The notes beneath the pieces were generated by a model. The model had not been told where the DNA came from, ran no database searches, and saw only the letters and a list, made by a program, of their open reading frames with translations. A program made the position numbers and the translations under genes. A stretch of DNA of 64,000 nt from VAZQ01 sp963744275 (GTDB taxonomy: Bacteria > Pseudomonadota > Alphaproteobacteria > Rhizobiales > Xanthobacteraceae): assembly GCA_963744275.1 (NCBI GenBank), contig CAVUSX010000024.1:124001-188000 (forward strand). Reading direction: 5' to 3'. This document shows positions 1-10,393 of this stretch, one piece after another. Position 1 is the stretch's first letter; the number at the start of each line of letters is the position of its first letter.

Positions 1-2
1 TC

Positions 3-1007
3 ATCGGAGTTTCGGTCGACGCTCAGGACAATGTCTGGATCGTCCATCGCGGCAGCCAGACCCTCAACAACAACGAGAAGGGCGCCGAGCTCAATCCGCC
101 GATCGCCGCCTGCTGCCGCTCGGCCCCGCCGGTCCTGGCCTTCAATCAGGCGGGCGATACCATCCGCGCCTGGGGCGGGCCGGGCGCAGGCTACGAGTGG
201 CCGGAATCGATGCACGGCATCCATATCGACTACAAGGGGAACGTCTGGCTCGGCGGCAACGGCGCCAAGGACTCGCAAATTCTCAAATTCACGCAGGACG
301 GCAAGTTCCTGATGCAATCCGGCCATTACGGCAAGAATTCCGGCAGCAACGATCAGGAGAATTTCGGGCGCGTGGCCCAGATCTACGTCGATCCGAAGAC
401 CAACGAAGCCTTCGTGGCTGACGGCTATCGCAACAAGCGCGTCGCGGTGCTGGACGCCGATACCGGCAAGATCAAGCGCTACTGGGGTGCCTACGGCAAC
501 AAGCCGGACGACGGCCCGCAGGGTCCCTATACGGCGTCCGCCGCGCCCGACCAGCAGTTCCGCAATCCGGTGCACTGCGTGGCGCTGGCCAACGACGGCC
601 TGCTCTATGTCTGCGATCGGCAGAACGATCGCGTGCAGGTCTTCCACACCGACGGCACTTTCGTGAAGGAGCAGTTCTTCGCCAAGAGCACGCTCGGCGC
701 CGGCTCGACCTGGGAGATCGCCTTTTCGACCGATCCGGAGCAGAAATATATCTATCTGACCGACGGACAAAACGAGCGCGTGCGCATTATCCAGCGCGAT
801 ACGCTCACCGAGCTGTCGTCGTTCGGCCACGGCGGCCGCCAGCCCGGCGAGTTCTATGGCGTGCACAGCATCGCGGTCAATTCGAAGGGCAATATCTATA
901 CGACCGAGACCTTCGAGGGTAAGCGGGTGCAGAAATTCGTCTACAAGGGCATCGGCAAGGTGCCGGCCGGCGACCAGGGGGTGGTATGGCCCAAGCGTCC
1001 CAGCTGA
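3..1007 (+). CDS. NHL-repeat beta-propeller protein (5' truncated)
   Basis: The frame is open from the left edge of the window, so the N-terminus is missing; 334 residues remain. Repeating blades of the NHL type are visible, with recurring motifs such as DNVWIVHRG, HGIHIDYKGNVWLGG, LLYVCDRQNDRVQVF and YIYLTDGQNERVRI. The second half resembles the propeller of peptidyl-alpha-hydroxyglycine lyase-like proteins, which are usually exported, but no catalytic claim is made. The 3' end overlaps the next gene by 22 bases, which suggests co-transcription. The family is secure; the function is unknown. Confidence 0.8.
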   Translation: MGVSVDAQDNVWIVHRGSQTLNNNEKGAELNPPIAACCRSAPPVLAFNQAGDTIRAWGGPGAGYEWPESMHGIHIDYKGNVWLGGNGAKDSQILKFTQDGKFLMQSGHYGKNSGSNDQENFGRVAQIYVDPKTNEAFVADGYRNKRVAVLDADTGKIKRYWGAYGNKPDDGPQGPYTASAAPDQQFRNPVHCVALANDGLLYVCDRQNDRVQVFHTDGTFVKEQFFAKSTLGAGSTWEIAFSTDPEQKYIYLTDGQNERVRIIQRDTLTELSSFGHGGRQPGEFYGVHSIAVNSKGNIYTTETFEGKRVQKFVYKGIGKVPAGDQGVVWPKRPS

Positions 1008-1327
1008 GGGTGCGGCTCATCCTCGCCATGGTCATCCCGGCCGTCCTGGTGGCGGCCGGGTTTATAGCCTCGAAGGCTGCGGCGCAGACTTGTCTCCGAC
1101 CGAAGTGGACGGAATGCGTCGCCTTTCCGGCCGGGGGCCGGCACACCGGCGTCTCCCCGGATGGCGCCGCGCTCGAGAAGGAGGTCACCCCCGGGGCGGA
1201 CATCTGCGTCGGCAACGAAGAGGAGATCGGTGCCCAGACGTTCGCCCAGTTCTGGCGAGAGGGCGTGCCTTGGCCGGATCGCGATTGGGAGGTGAACGCC
1301 GAGACCTTCTGCTTCTACAAGAAGTGA
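986..1327 (+). CDS. small secreted or membrane-anchored protein, unknown function
   Basis: This is a 113-residue protein. An N-terminal hydrophobic segment (about residues 10-33, LILAMVIPAVLVAAGFIAS, then an AAAQ site) looks like a signal peptide or anchor. The mature part has four cysteines (TCL, ECV, ICV, FCF) that could form disulfides in the periplasm. The start overlaps the end of the upstream NHL-repeat gene, so the two are probably translated together. I do not recognise the family. It is followed directly by a GC-rich hairpin. Confidence 0.6.
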   Translation: MAQASQLRVRLILAMVIPAVLVAAGFIASKAAAQTCLRPKWTECVAFPAGGRHTGVSPDGAALEKEVTPGADICVGNEEEIGAQTFAQFWREGVPWPDRDWEVNAETFCFYKK

Positions 1328-1330
1328 TCA

Positions 1331-1372
1331 TCGGCGGGGCCGGCCGGAAAAAAATCCCGGTCCGCCCGCCGA
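1331..1372. terminator. GC-rich hairpin between convergent genes
   Basis: An 8-base perfect stem (TCGGCGGG at 1331-1338 with CCCGCCGA at 1365-1372) encloses an inner CCGG/CCGG pair and an A-rich loop. It lies just after the stop of the plus-strand gene and 53 bases from the stop of the minus-strand glycosyltransferase, so it may act in both directions. There is no strong T-tract on the plus side. Confidence 0.45.
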
Positions 1373-1424
1373 AATCGACCCCCGGCTGCGCATTGCCGCA
1401 GGAAACGGCGGCAGCCAGCTCGGC

Positions 1425-2489
1425 TCATTTCGGCTTGTTCATCAGCACCGCGGACTGGGCGCAGAGGTAGGGCTCGATCCGTGCGAGGACAGTGGCCGGC
1501 AATATGCGCTCGAGTGCGTCCCGGGTCGGCGCGCCGCCGTCCTCCGGCTGGATGGCGTGGATGAATCTGGAATAGGTCAGGACCGGGGTCGGGCCGAACA
1601 GGCCGAATGCCGGCGTGCCGACCGCCGCCGCCAGGTTCATCGGTCCGGAATCGCAGCCGACGAAAAGGTCCGACCGCTGCAGCAGGGCGGCTGCTTCCAT
1701 GATGGTGAGATCGCAGGCGTTCACCGTCGGGGCGCCGGCGGTCTGCAACAGGCGCTCGGCGCGCGCCGCATGGTCGGGACCGCCGATCAGGAAAACCGTG
1801 CCGGGGGTGCGGTGGCGCAGCCCGGCGATGAGCTCGCTCCAGCGTTCCAGGGGCCAGTCCTTGTCGGAGGCCGAGCTGCCGATGCCGAGCACGATCCAGG
1901 GCCGCGGTTGCGCGGCATAGCGCTCCGCCATGGCGGTGGTCAGGGCCGCCCGCAGGCGCAGGATCGGCTCGCTGGTCGAGAACGGCACCTGCATGGCCGC
2001 CATCAATGCGGTCAGCCATTCGATCGGATGGTCGTGATAGAATTTGCGATCGATGCCCGCATTGGTGATGAACCGGCGCTGGGCCCCGAAGCCGAGGCCA
2101 ATGCGCTTGGGCACGCGGGCCGCCAGGGCCGCGAAGGCCGGCCGGGCGCTGCGGTCCAGAATCCATACCGTCTCGGGCGCCAGCCGGCGCAACAGCGCGA
2201 TGAGGCGCACGAGATGAAGTCCGCGCGCGAGCTCCGATCCGCGATTTTCGTAATAGAGGGTTTCGGCGACGCTGGGCTCGCCCGCCAACAGCTCGCGGCC
2301 ATGGGTCGAGGGCAAGGTGAGGAACGTCACCAGGCCGGCCGGCGTGGTGGCCGCGATGGCGCGAATGAACGGCAAGTGCCAGATGACGTCGCCGATCCCC
2401 TGCTTGGCCTGAATGACGACGGTCGATGCCACGGGCTTGCGCTTGATCCGGGTTTTGTGGAGCGGCTTTGCTTTTACGCGAGCCGCCAT
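1425..2489 (-). CDS. glycosyltransferase family 9 (heptosyltransferase-like)
   Basis: This 354-residue protein has the two Rossmann halves of GT9 ADP-heptose:LPS heptosyltransferases. The N-terminal half has IQAKQGIGDVIWHLPFIRA. The C-terminal donor-binding half has VLGIGSSASDKDWPLERW, a VFLIGGPDHAARAE segment and the typical LFVGCDSGPMNLAAAVGTP loop. It is expected to add a sugar to LPS core or another surface glycan on the cytoplasmic face. The ATG at 2489 was chosen because residues upstream of it (back to an ATG at 2567) are a low-complexity Arg/Pro stretch; neither start has a clear ribosome site. The sugar and acceptor cannot be read from sequence. Confidence 0.8.
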   Translation of the reverse strand: MAARVKAKPLHKTRIKRKPVASTVVIQAKQGIGDVIWHLPFIRAIAATTPAGLVTFLTLPSTHGRELLAGEPSVAETLYYENRGSELARGLHLVRLIALLRRLAPETVWILDRSARPAFAALAARVPKRIGLGFGAQRRFITNAGIDRKFYHDHPIEWLTALMAAMQVPFSTSEPILRLRAALTTAMAERYAAQPRPWIVLGIGSSASDKDWPLERWSELIAGLRHRTPGTVFLIGGPDHAARAERLLQTAGAPTVNACDLTIMEAAALLQRSDLFVGCDSGPMNLAAAVGTPAFGLFGPTPVLTYSRFIHAIQPEDGGAPTRDALERILPATVLARIEPYLCAQSAVLMNKPK

Positions 2490-2602
2490 GGGCCGGCAAC
2501 CGCTACGCCGGCGCGGGTTCCGGGGAGGGCGCCGCCGCGGCGACCAAGTTCCCCTTGCGGCCATCATGATCTAGCATCGCGCCGCCCAGGGAGGACCAAC
2601 CG

Positions 2603-3848
2603 ATGCCCAAAATTCGTTGCGCGCGTCCGAGCCGCCGCGGCATGCTGGCCGGGGCCGCCGCCGCGTCCGCGATCCTGGCGGCGCCCGCGCTCGTGCGCGC
2701 CCAGGCCGAATGCGCTCAAGATCGCGGTGCTGCTGCCGCGCTCGGGCTATCTGGCGCCGTCCGGCCAATCCTGCCATCGCGGCGCATTGGTCGCCCCGCA
2801 GGTGCTGGCCCAATACGGCTACCGCGTCGAGCTCGTTCACATCGACACCGAATCCAGCGTCGATATGGCCCGCACCCGCACCGAGCGCGCCATCGACGAA
2901 GGCGCGCAATGCATCGTGGGGGCGTTCGATTCGGCCGGCACCTTGGCGATGGCGCAGGTCTGCGAGCAGCGGCAGGTGCCGCTGGTGGTCAATATCGCGG
3001 CGGCGCCGCAATTGACCGAGCAGGGCTTCAAATACCTGGTGCGCAACTTCCCGACCGGCGGTCAGCTGGTGGTCAACGGGCTCAAGCTGATCAAGGACCT
3101 GCTCGCGGCCACCAAGCTCGCCCCCAAGACGGCCGTCTTCATCCACGCCAACGACACTTTCGGCACCGCGCAACGCGCCGCCATGGATCGGCTGTTCCCG
3201 GCCGCCGGCATGCCGTTCGGGCTGCATCGAACTCGATCGCCTATGATCCGACCGCGCAGGACCTCTCGGTCGAGGTCACCAAGATCCGCGCCCGCAATCC
3301 CGACCTCGTCCTGGTGGTGACGCGCGCCGCCGATGCCATCAAGCTGGTGCGCGACATGGTGCGCCAGCGCTTCGAGCCGAAGGCCATCATCTCGCCGGGC
3401 TCGCCCGGTCTCTACGACGAGGAATTCTACCAGGCGCTGGGACCGCTCGCCGACTATCATGTCTGCAATCTGCCCTGGGCCGACCCGAAGGCGCAGATGT
3501 CGCAGGCGCTGGAGGCGGCGTTCAAGCCGGCGCATCCCAATTTCCGGTTTGCGGTCGACAGCTTCAACGCCGGCTTCACCTTCGAGGCGCTGCTGGTCGC
3601 GGCCGACGCTTTCAAGCGCGCCGGCACCGCCAGCGGGGCGCCCTTGATGCAGGCGATCCGGGAGACCGACATCGCCGAGCATGTCATGATCGGTCCGGCC
3701 GATCCGGTTCGACGAGAAGGGACAGAATCCGGGCATCCCGTCGGCCTGCGTGCAGAACCGCAACCGCACCCCCATGGTGGTGCTGCCGGCGCAAGCCGCC
3801 ACCATCGCCGCGGTCATGCCGGAGCCGCCCTGGCAGGGGCGCAGCTGA
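2603..3848 (+). pseudogene. livK: livK-like branched-chain amino acid ABC substrate-binding protein (frame broken)
   Basis: This is a periplasmic type I binding protein (Peripla_BP_6) for a LIV-type ABC importer. The N-terminus carries a twin-arginine-like export signal (SRRGMLAG, then ASAILAAPALVRAQA). The mature part has LKIAVLLPRSGYLAP, IVGAFDSAGTLAMAQVC, TAVFIHANDTFGTAQRAAM and a C-terminal PSACVQNRNRTPMVVLP. As read it needs four one-base corrections: near 2711, two around 3228-3236, and near 3705. The net shift between start frame and stop frame equals four single-base insertions. It heads a livKHMGF operon and is followed by a perfect hairpin. The family is certain; whether the breaks are biological is not. 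Confidence 0.85.
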
Positions 3849-3849
3849 C

Positions 3850-3872
3850 GGGGTTGCCGGCACCGCAACCCC
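3850..3872 (+). promoter_or_regulatory. stem-loop between livK and livH
   Basis: A perfect 8-base stem (GGGGTTGC / GCAACCCC) with a 7-base loop starts two bases after the livK stop and ends 13 bases before the livH ATG. Hairpins here commonly protect the binding-protein mRNA or reduce read-through, so that more binding protein than permease is made. Only three T's follow (ATTTC), so an attenuator or mRNA stabiliser is more likely than a strong terminator. Confidence 0.5.
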
Positions 3873-3885
3873 ATTTCGTCAACCC

Positions 3886-4756
3886 ATGTCCGCCATCATC
3901 CTCAATGTCGTGGTCCAGGGCGTGCTGACCGGGCTCGTCTACGGGCTGATGGCGCTCGGCCTGTCGGTCATCTTCGGCATCGTGCGCGTGGTCAATTTCG
4001 CCCATGGCGAGTTCGCCGTGATCGCCATGTACGCGGCCTATCTGCTGTTCCGCGACTTCGGTCTCGATCCGCTCGCCGCCATGCTGCCGATCGCGGCCGT
4101 GTTCTTCGGCATCGGCTATCTGCTGCAGTCGGTGCTGATCAATCCGTTCGTCGGCCGCGCCGAGCATCGAGCAGTTCATTCTCCTGGTCGGCGCTCGGCA
4201 TGGTCATCGTCAACGGCCTGCTGATGATCTTCGGTCCCGACGCGCGGCCGGCCAATCTGCCCTATGGGCTCGACAGCTACGAGATCGGCCCGCTTGCTGA
4301 TCGACAAGGCGCGAGCGCTGGCGGCCGCCGCCGCGCTTCTGGTCGCGGCCGCTCCTGTTCGCCTTCTTCCGCCTGACCGCGCTCGGCACCGCGATCCGCG
4401 CCTGCGCCGACAATCTGGTCGGCGCCGCGGTCGTCGGGCTCGACGTGAAGCGCCTCTATGCGCTCAGCTTCGGGATCGGGCTCGCCTGCGTCGGGGCCGC
4501 CGGCGCCCTGATGGTGACCATCGCGGATGCGCGGCCGGCGCTGGCGCAGGCCTTCACGCTGCTGGCCTTCATCATCGTGATCGTCGGCGGGCTCGGCTCG
4601 ATGAGCGGCGCGCTCGTCGGCGGCGTGCTGATCGGCGTGTCGGAGGCGCTGGCGGGATTCTTCTTCGAGCCGTCGATGAAGAGCATGTTCTCGTTCGCGC
4701 TGCTCATCCTGGTGCTGGTGCTGCGGCCGCGGGGCTTGATGGGGCGCCGCGCATGA
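3886..4756 (+). pseudogene. livH: livH-like ABC permease (frame broken)
   Basis: This is an inner-membrane permease of the LIV importer. The start ATG gives a typical LivH opening (NVVVQGVLTGLVYGLMALGL, then VNFAHGEFAVIAMYAAYLLF). The C-terminal half is equally clear (IIVIVGGLGSMSGALVGGVL, then LLILVLVLRPRGLMGRRA). Between them four single-base insertions are inferred, near 4167, 4193, 4292 and 4350. Removing one base at each restores SIEQFILLV, LGMVIVNGLLMIFGPD, PLLIDKARALA and LLFAFFRLTALGTAIRACAD. The net frame change from start to stop agrees with four insertions. The stop overlaps the livM start as ATGA. Confidence 0.8.
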
Positions 4757-5771
4757 TCGGCGCCGTGGCGCGACATGCCCAGCGCGCGGACGCGTGCTCG
4801 GCGGCTTGCGTTCTGGTGCTGCTGCTGGCGGCGCCGCTGTTCGCCGACCGCTATCTGCTCTCGGTCCTCATCCTGGTTTTCTATTTCGCTTATCTGGGGC
4901 AGGCCTGGAACCTGATGATGGGCTTGGCCGGGCAGCTCTCGCTCGGCCATGCGCTCTAGGTCGGGCTCGGCGCCTATGTGGCGGCGATGCTGTGGGTCGA
5001 TTTCGGAATCGGTCCGTGGCTCGGCGTCGTTCCGGCGGTTGCGGTCGCTGCCCTCGTCGGCACGGCGATCGCCTGGCTCGGCTGTCCGCTTCAGCATCGA
5101 GGGCGTGTATTTCGCGCTTCTGACCATCGCGTTCGCCGAATTCACCCGCATCGCGTTCGATCACATCGGCGTCGCCGGCGGGGCCGGCGGATTTTTCGTG
5201 CCCTACCAGGCGCAGCGCCTCGGCGAATGGTGGAATCTGCGCGGCGGGCAATGGCTGTTCTATTACGTCGGGCTCGCGCTCGTGGTCGGCGCGGTGATCC
5301 TCACCGCCTGGCTCAAGGGCTCGCGGCTCGGCTATCAATGGCTGGCGGTGCGGGAGGATCAGCAGGCGGCGCGCGCGCTCGGCATCGACGTCCTGGCCGC
5401 CAAGATGAAGGCCGCGCTGATCTCCTCCGCCATGACCGCGGTCGGCGGCGTATTCTATGCCTTCTATTACGACAGCCTGTTTCCGGCGCAGGTGTTCGGC
5501 ATCGGCCGCTCGATCGAGCTGATCCTGGCGCCGATCGTCGGCGGGCTCGGGACCGTATTCGGCCCGGTGGTGGGCGCGTTCATCCTCACGCCGCTGGGCG
5601 AGCTGATGGCCGCCGCCGTCGAGAAGCTCGGGGTCGATGCGCCCGGCGCCAAGGCGCTGTTCTACGGCCTCACCTTGATGGCGATCATCTTCGCTGCGTC
5701 CGGACGGCGTGTGGCCCTGGCTCGCGCGCATGTGCGGGCTGGCGAGCCGCCCGGCGGGAGACGCGTCATGA
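4753..5771 (+). pseudogene. livM: livM-like ABC permease (nonsense codon and frameshifts)
   Basis: This is the second LIV permease. It opens with an ATG overlapping the livH stop (ATGA) and reaches LMMGLAGQLSLGHAL. A TAG at 4957-4959 then replaces the Tyr expected in the family motif LGHALYVGLGAYVAA, which continues in frame after the stop. Single-base insertions near 5086 and 5699 shift the frame again. The central part is well preserved (GVYFALLTIAFAEFTRIAFD, and later IELILAPIVGGLGTVFGPVV). With the last shift corrected, the C-terminus ends in LASRPAGDAS and its stop overlaps the livG ATG. The substitution stop differs in kind from the indels in its neighbours. Confidence 0.8.
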
Positions 5772-6507
5772 CGGCCGCGGTGACGGCGCTCTTGGCGGTC
5801 GAGGGGTTGAGCAAACGCTTCGCCGGCCTGCAGGCGGTCGACGCGGTGAGCTTCGAGGTCGCGCCCGGCGAGCTGTTCGCCATCATCGGTCCCAACGGCG
5901 CCGGCAAGACCAGCTTGTTCAACATGATCGCGGGCGAGCTTGCGCCCGATCAGGGCGCGATCTCGTTTGCCGGAGAGCGGATCGAGGGGCTCGCGCCCGA
6001 CCGCATCTGCCGCCGCGGCATCGGGCGCACCTTCCAGATTGGTGCGGCCGTTTCCGGCGCTCAGCGTCGAGGACAATGTCGTCATCGGCGCGCTGCATGC
6101 GCCGGCCCGCCGTGGCAGCGGCGCGGCGCGCACGCCCACGACACGTTGCGGCGCCTCGATCTCTTCGACAAGCGCTTCCAGCGCGCCTCGACCTTGACGC
6201 TGCCCGATCGCAAGCGGCTCGAGGTCGCGCGTGCGCTGGCGACGCAGCCGCGGCTGCTGCTGCTCGATGAGGTGATGGCGGGCTTGCGCCCGACCGAGAC
6301 CGACCGGATGATCGCCATCCTGCGCGAGCTCAACCGCGCCGGCCTCACCATCCTCTTGATCGAGCACGTGATGCGGGCCGTCATGGCGCTGGCGACGCGC
6401 GTGCTGGTGCTGCATCACGGCGCCGCCATTGCGCAAGGGCCGCCGCAGGCGGTGGTGCGCGATCCCGCGGTCATGCGGTCCTATCTGGGGACGGAGGCCG
6501 TCGGCTG

Positions 6508-6508
<1 letters not shown>
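5768..6508 (+). pseudogene. livG: livG-like ABC ATPase (frame broken)
   Basis: This is a cytoplasmic ATPase of the LIV importer. Walker A is IIGPNGAGKTSLFNMIAGE and Walker B is LLLLDEVMAGL. The signature loop reads LTLPDRKRLEVARAL instead of LSGGQ, a variant I recall from a branch of LivG proteins in alphaproteobacteria. Frame breaks lie near 6042 (removing one base restores LVRPFPALSVEDNVVIGAL) and near 6130, after which the original frame resumes. Its start overlaps livM (ATGA) and its stop overlaps livF (TGATG), so translation of the operon was tightly coupled. Confidence 0.8.
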
Positions 6509-7212
<704 letters not shown>

Positions 7213-7255
7213 GCCGGAAGCCGGGCGGAATTTCAAATGAGCTTGCCGCCGCCCG

Positions 7256-7277
7256 CCCGCCGGGGAAACTCGGCGGG
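7256..7277. terminator. hairpin downstream of livF
   Basis: A 7-base perfect inverted repeat (CCCGCCG / CGGCGGG) with an 8-base loop lies 43 bases after the livF stop, at the end of the operon. No T-run follows, so it is a candidate terminator or 3' stabiliser only. Confidence 0.3.
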
Positions 7278-7380
7278 TATCCAGAATCCTGTCCGGCAAG
7301 CGCGCCGGAACGTGAAGCGCCCGGCGCGCGAAGCACGACAGCCTACAGCAGAAACCGCTCTACCAATCCTGCACCCGCTC

Positions 7381-7596
7381 TCAAGCGTGAGCGCGTCCGG
7401 TGTACCATCCGAAAGCGAAGCACAAGACGGCGGCTGCCGCGGCCGCGATGCCATGCTTCATATGTACCACAGTCGAGCCTGCCTCGAAGCCGGGCAGGAA
7501 GCCTGGCAGCGAACCTGCCGGCATCGTCCAGTAGACGATCGCCACCGCGGCGAATGCCAGTCCCAATATGATTGCAACAGCGCGCATGCGGTTCAC
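7381..7596 (-). CDS. small two-helix membrane protein downstream of cspA
   Basis: This is a 71-residue protein starting with GTG, whose codon overlaps the cspA stop (GTGA); an ATG follows three codons later at 7587. Two hydrophobic helices are visible (about residues 5-25, VAIILGLAFAAVAIVYW, and about 49-65, IAAAAAAVLCFAFGWYTG). They are joined by a Gly/Pro-rich loop. I do not recognise a named family. The overlap makes coupled translation with the cold-shock protein likely, so its level may rise in the same conditions. Confidence 0.6.
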   Translation of the reverse strand: MNRMRAVAIILGLAFAAVAIVYWTMPAGSLPGFLPGFEAGSTVVHMKHGIAAAAAAVLCFAFGWYTGRAHA

Positions 7597-7805
7597 TTGA
7601 CCTTGAGGTTTTCGGCCGACGTCTTGCCGCGATTGGTCACCAGCTCAAACTCGACATTTTGCCCTTCGTTGAGCGTGGTCAGTCCCGCCTTCTCGACCGC
7701 CGAGATGTGCACGAACACATCTTTACCACCACCGCCGCCGCCCTGGGGCTGGATGAACCCGTAGCCCTTGGTCGGATTGAACCATTTCACTGTGCCAGTC
7801 GCCAT
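7593..7805 (-). CDS. cspA: cold-shock domain protein (CspA family)
   Basis: This is a 70-residue OB-fold RNA/ssDNA-binding protein. RNP1 (KGYGFIQP) and RNP2 (DVFVHIS) are both present after the typical GTVKWFNPTKG opening. A Gly-rich insert (GGGGGGK) sits between the motifs, as is common in alphaproteobacterial Csp proteins. The ATG at 7805 is preceded by a strong AGGAGA at 7811-7816. It acts as an RNA chaperone in the cytoplasm. The long leader upstream (7806 to about 8250) could host cold-responsive structure, but no specific element is proven. Confidence 0.93.
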   Translation of the reverse strand: MATGTVKWFNPTKGYGFIQPQGGGGGGKDVFVHISAVEKAGLTTLNEGQNVEFELVTNRGKTSAENLKVK

Positions 7806-8109
7806 TCTCGTCTCCTGAAAAAACCAATAGATGCCGTTGCACCCGCCCGGTTCGGCGGTTGCAAATCCGAATTCAGCGCTGTCTTGAGAGGGTCCCGGTG
7901 GGGCATAAACAAGCAAGGCCAAAGCTTCGAACCCGAGCGATATAAATGCTCAGGGCTCCGGTTACAATACCGAGTTTGGCCGGACGCCGGCGTTGGTTTG
8001 CCGGACCGATGCGAACCCGGACCCGTCATATATTAATGACCGATTACTGTTTGCAATGAATTGACTGGGCCGGCGAAATTTTCCGAAGAAGTGCCGCACT
8101 TTAGGCCAG

Positions 8110-8138
8110 CCCAAGCAAATCCGCGCGGATTGGTTGGG
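8110..8138. promoter_or_regulatory. interrupted palindrome in the cspA upstream region
   Basis: The 454 bases between cspA and the next gene stop (7806-8259) hold no convincing gene and are AT-richer than the surroundings. Within them a 12-base perfect palindrome (ATCCGCGCGGAT, 8119-8130) is flanked by outer arms CCCAA (8110-8114) and TTGGG (8134-8138). It could be an operator or a leader hairpin of the minus-strand cspA transcript. Nothing else clear was seen in this stretch. Confidence 0.3.
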
Positions 8139-8259
8139 GGATTTTGGCCGAAAGATGGCCTGCTCCTCCACCAGGGCGAAATTTTTGCACGGTTACATTT
8201 TTGGAATGGAAAAGCAGTTTTTGCGCCTCCGTGAGACGTTCCAACCAACCAGTCGACAA

Positions 8260-10393
8260 TTACCCGGGGGTGTCGGGGTTGGCCTGATCCGGCCGGTTCA
8301 GCTCGGCGAGCAGCGGCTGCAGATATGGCTCATAGACACGCCAACGGCCGATGGCGCTGCGATAGATCGGCTGGCGCACCTGCGTGGCGCTGGCGGTGCG
8401 CACCGGCCGCTCGGTCCGGTGGAACTGCAGGCAATGCGGATCCCAGTCGAGGCCGCAATGGGCGAGGATGCGGCGCGCCTGGCCCTCCAGATCGGCGACC
8501 ACGTCCTCATAGCGCACGTCGAGAATGCGACCTTCCGGCAGCACGCGGTGCCAATGCGCCATCAGGCGCCTGGTAGCGCCGATGGTAGCGGCCGAGCTCG
8601 GCGAGATCGTAGGTGTGGCTCTGCTCGGCGGTGAACAGCTTGGAGAAGCACGAGATGCAGGTATCGACCGGGTCGCGCACGGTGTGGATGATGCGCGCGT
8701 TCGGCAGGACGAGATGAATGATCCCGGCGAAGAAGAAATTCGACGGCATCTTGTCGGTGACGTGCCGGGCGCGGGGCGAAAGCTTGCGGAGCGCGGCGGC
8801 ATAGCGGGCGCCGATGTCCGCGAGCGCCCCGGCATCGGCCGCCGCGACGAATTCCGGATATGGAATTGTCTGGCCGTTCGGCCCGCGCACCGTGCCCAGG
8901 ATACCATCCAGGGTCTTGAGCTCGCCGGCGCCGTGCACGTCCCGATGGCTGGCGAGTATCTGCTCCACCAGGGTCGTTCCCGATCGCGGCATGCCGATGA
9001 TGAAGATCGGCACGCGTGACGCCGCGCCCGATCCGGCTCTTGCCGCGACCAGCCCGGCGGTGAACACTGCCTCGATACGGTCGAACAGACCGAGCGTCGC
9101 GGCCTCGTCATAGGCGACCTGGGCCCGCTTTTGTGCGTTGCCGGCCATGAGATGCTCGAACGACCCGGCATGGTCCTTGAGGTCCGCATAGGCCTTGCCG
9201 AGCGCAAAGTTGAGATGCATCCGGTCGGTCCGCGACAAGGCGTCCTGGTGCTCGAGCGCCTGCATGGCCGCGAGATGGGGATCAGCGGCGGAGAATGTCT
9301 TGGAATCCGCGAGATTGACAAAGACGCCGGTGAGCTTGGGATCGAGCTCCAGCGCCTTGAGAAAGGCCGCCTCGGCTTCCGCCAGTCGACCCAGCTCCTT
9401 GAGCGCGTTGCCCATATTGTTGTAGGCGTCGGCGAGATCGGGCTTGAGCGCGATGGCGCGGCCAAAGTGAGCGAGCGCCTGATCCAGGTCCCCGCGCGTG
9501 AAGGCGATGCGTCCCATCAGGTTGATGGTGTCGTGATTGCCCGGGTTGAGTGCGAGCGCGCGCTCCGCTGCCTGCGCGGCCTCCTCGACCTTGTTCTGGT
9601 CGATGAGCAGGCTGCCGAGGTGGAGATGGATCTTGTCGTTCTTGGCCTCGATGCTGAGCGCGCGGCGCCAGGTCGTGAGCGCCTCGTCGAGACGGTCGAG
9701 GTCCTTGAGCCCCAAGGCCAGGTTGTCGAGCGTGTCGGGATCGTTGGGCGTCTGGGCGAGCGCCTTGCGGTAGGCCGCGACCGCCTCCTCGGGCCGTTTC
9801 AAGTCGCGCAGCGTGGTGCCGAGATTGTTCCAGGCCTGCGCAAAGCGCGGGTTGAGCTCGAGCGCGCGGCGATGGGCGGCTTCCGCCTCCGGTAGCCGCT
9901 TGAGAGCATACAGGGCATTGCCGCGGTTGCTGTGCGCCTCGGCAAAATCGGGATTAAGCGCCAGCGCACGGCCGTAATAATCGAGCGCTTCCTCGAACCT
10001 CTTCAATTCGAACAGCGCGATGCCGACATTGCTCAGCGCGCCGGGGTTTTCCGGTTCCAGCTCGAGCGCGCGCCGTCCATGCGCGATCGCTTCCTGCGGG
10101 CGGCCGGCGAGCCGGCACATCTCGCCGAGATTCGCGTGATAGATCGGCACGCCGGCGTCGAGCGCGATGGCGCGGCGCAGATGCTCGATCGCCTCGTCGA
10201 GCTTGTTCGACTGATAGGCGATGAGGCCGAGCTGATGAGCCGCCTCGGCCGAGCCGGGCGCGGCCTCCATTGCGCTGCGGCTCAGCGTTTCGGCCTCCCG
10301 CAGCCGTCCGGCGCGGCGGTGCTGCTCGGCCAGCATCACGGCCTGCGGCGGCGACAGGGCAGGCGGATGGCGGCGGCGCCGTCGCATGCGCAT
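8260..10393 (-). CDS. TPR-repeat sulfotransferase (one frameshift as read)
   Basis: This large protein has about ten TPR units in its first 400 residues (for example LGEMCRLAGRPQEAIAHGRR and NNLGTTLRDLKRPEEAVAAY). A sulfotransferase domain (Sulfotransfer_3 type) follows. Its 5'-phosphosulfate loop is IIGMPRSGTTLVEQIL, about residues 460-478, and its 3'-phosphate motif is IIHTVRDPVDTCISCFSKLF. It should move sulfate from PAPS to a protein or glycan. One extra base near 8576 breaks the last quarter; removing it restores RRLMAHWHRVLPEGRILDV and the stop at 8260. The upstream TPR gene overlaps it: its TGA lies in a TGATG at 10338-10334, so ATG 10336 is an alternative coupled start. The start at 10393 keeps the first TPR complete. 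Confidence 0.85.

Noticed and set aside
2603..3250. Insertion of a short mobile word such as CATCGA at the breaks
   Set aside because: CATCGA occurs near several breaks but is common in this GC-rich coding sequence, and single-base removal explains the frames better.
8040..8250. Small open frames on both strands upstream of cspA as genes
   Set aside because: No ribosome sites, biased composition or recognisable motif; the stretch reads better as leader and intergenic DNA.
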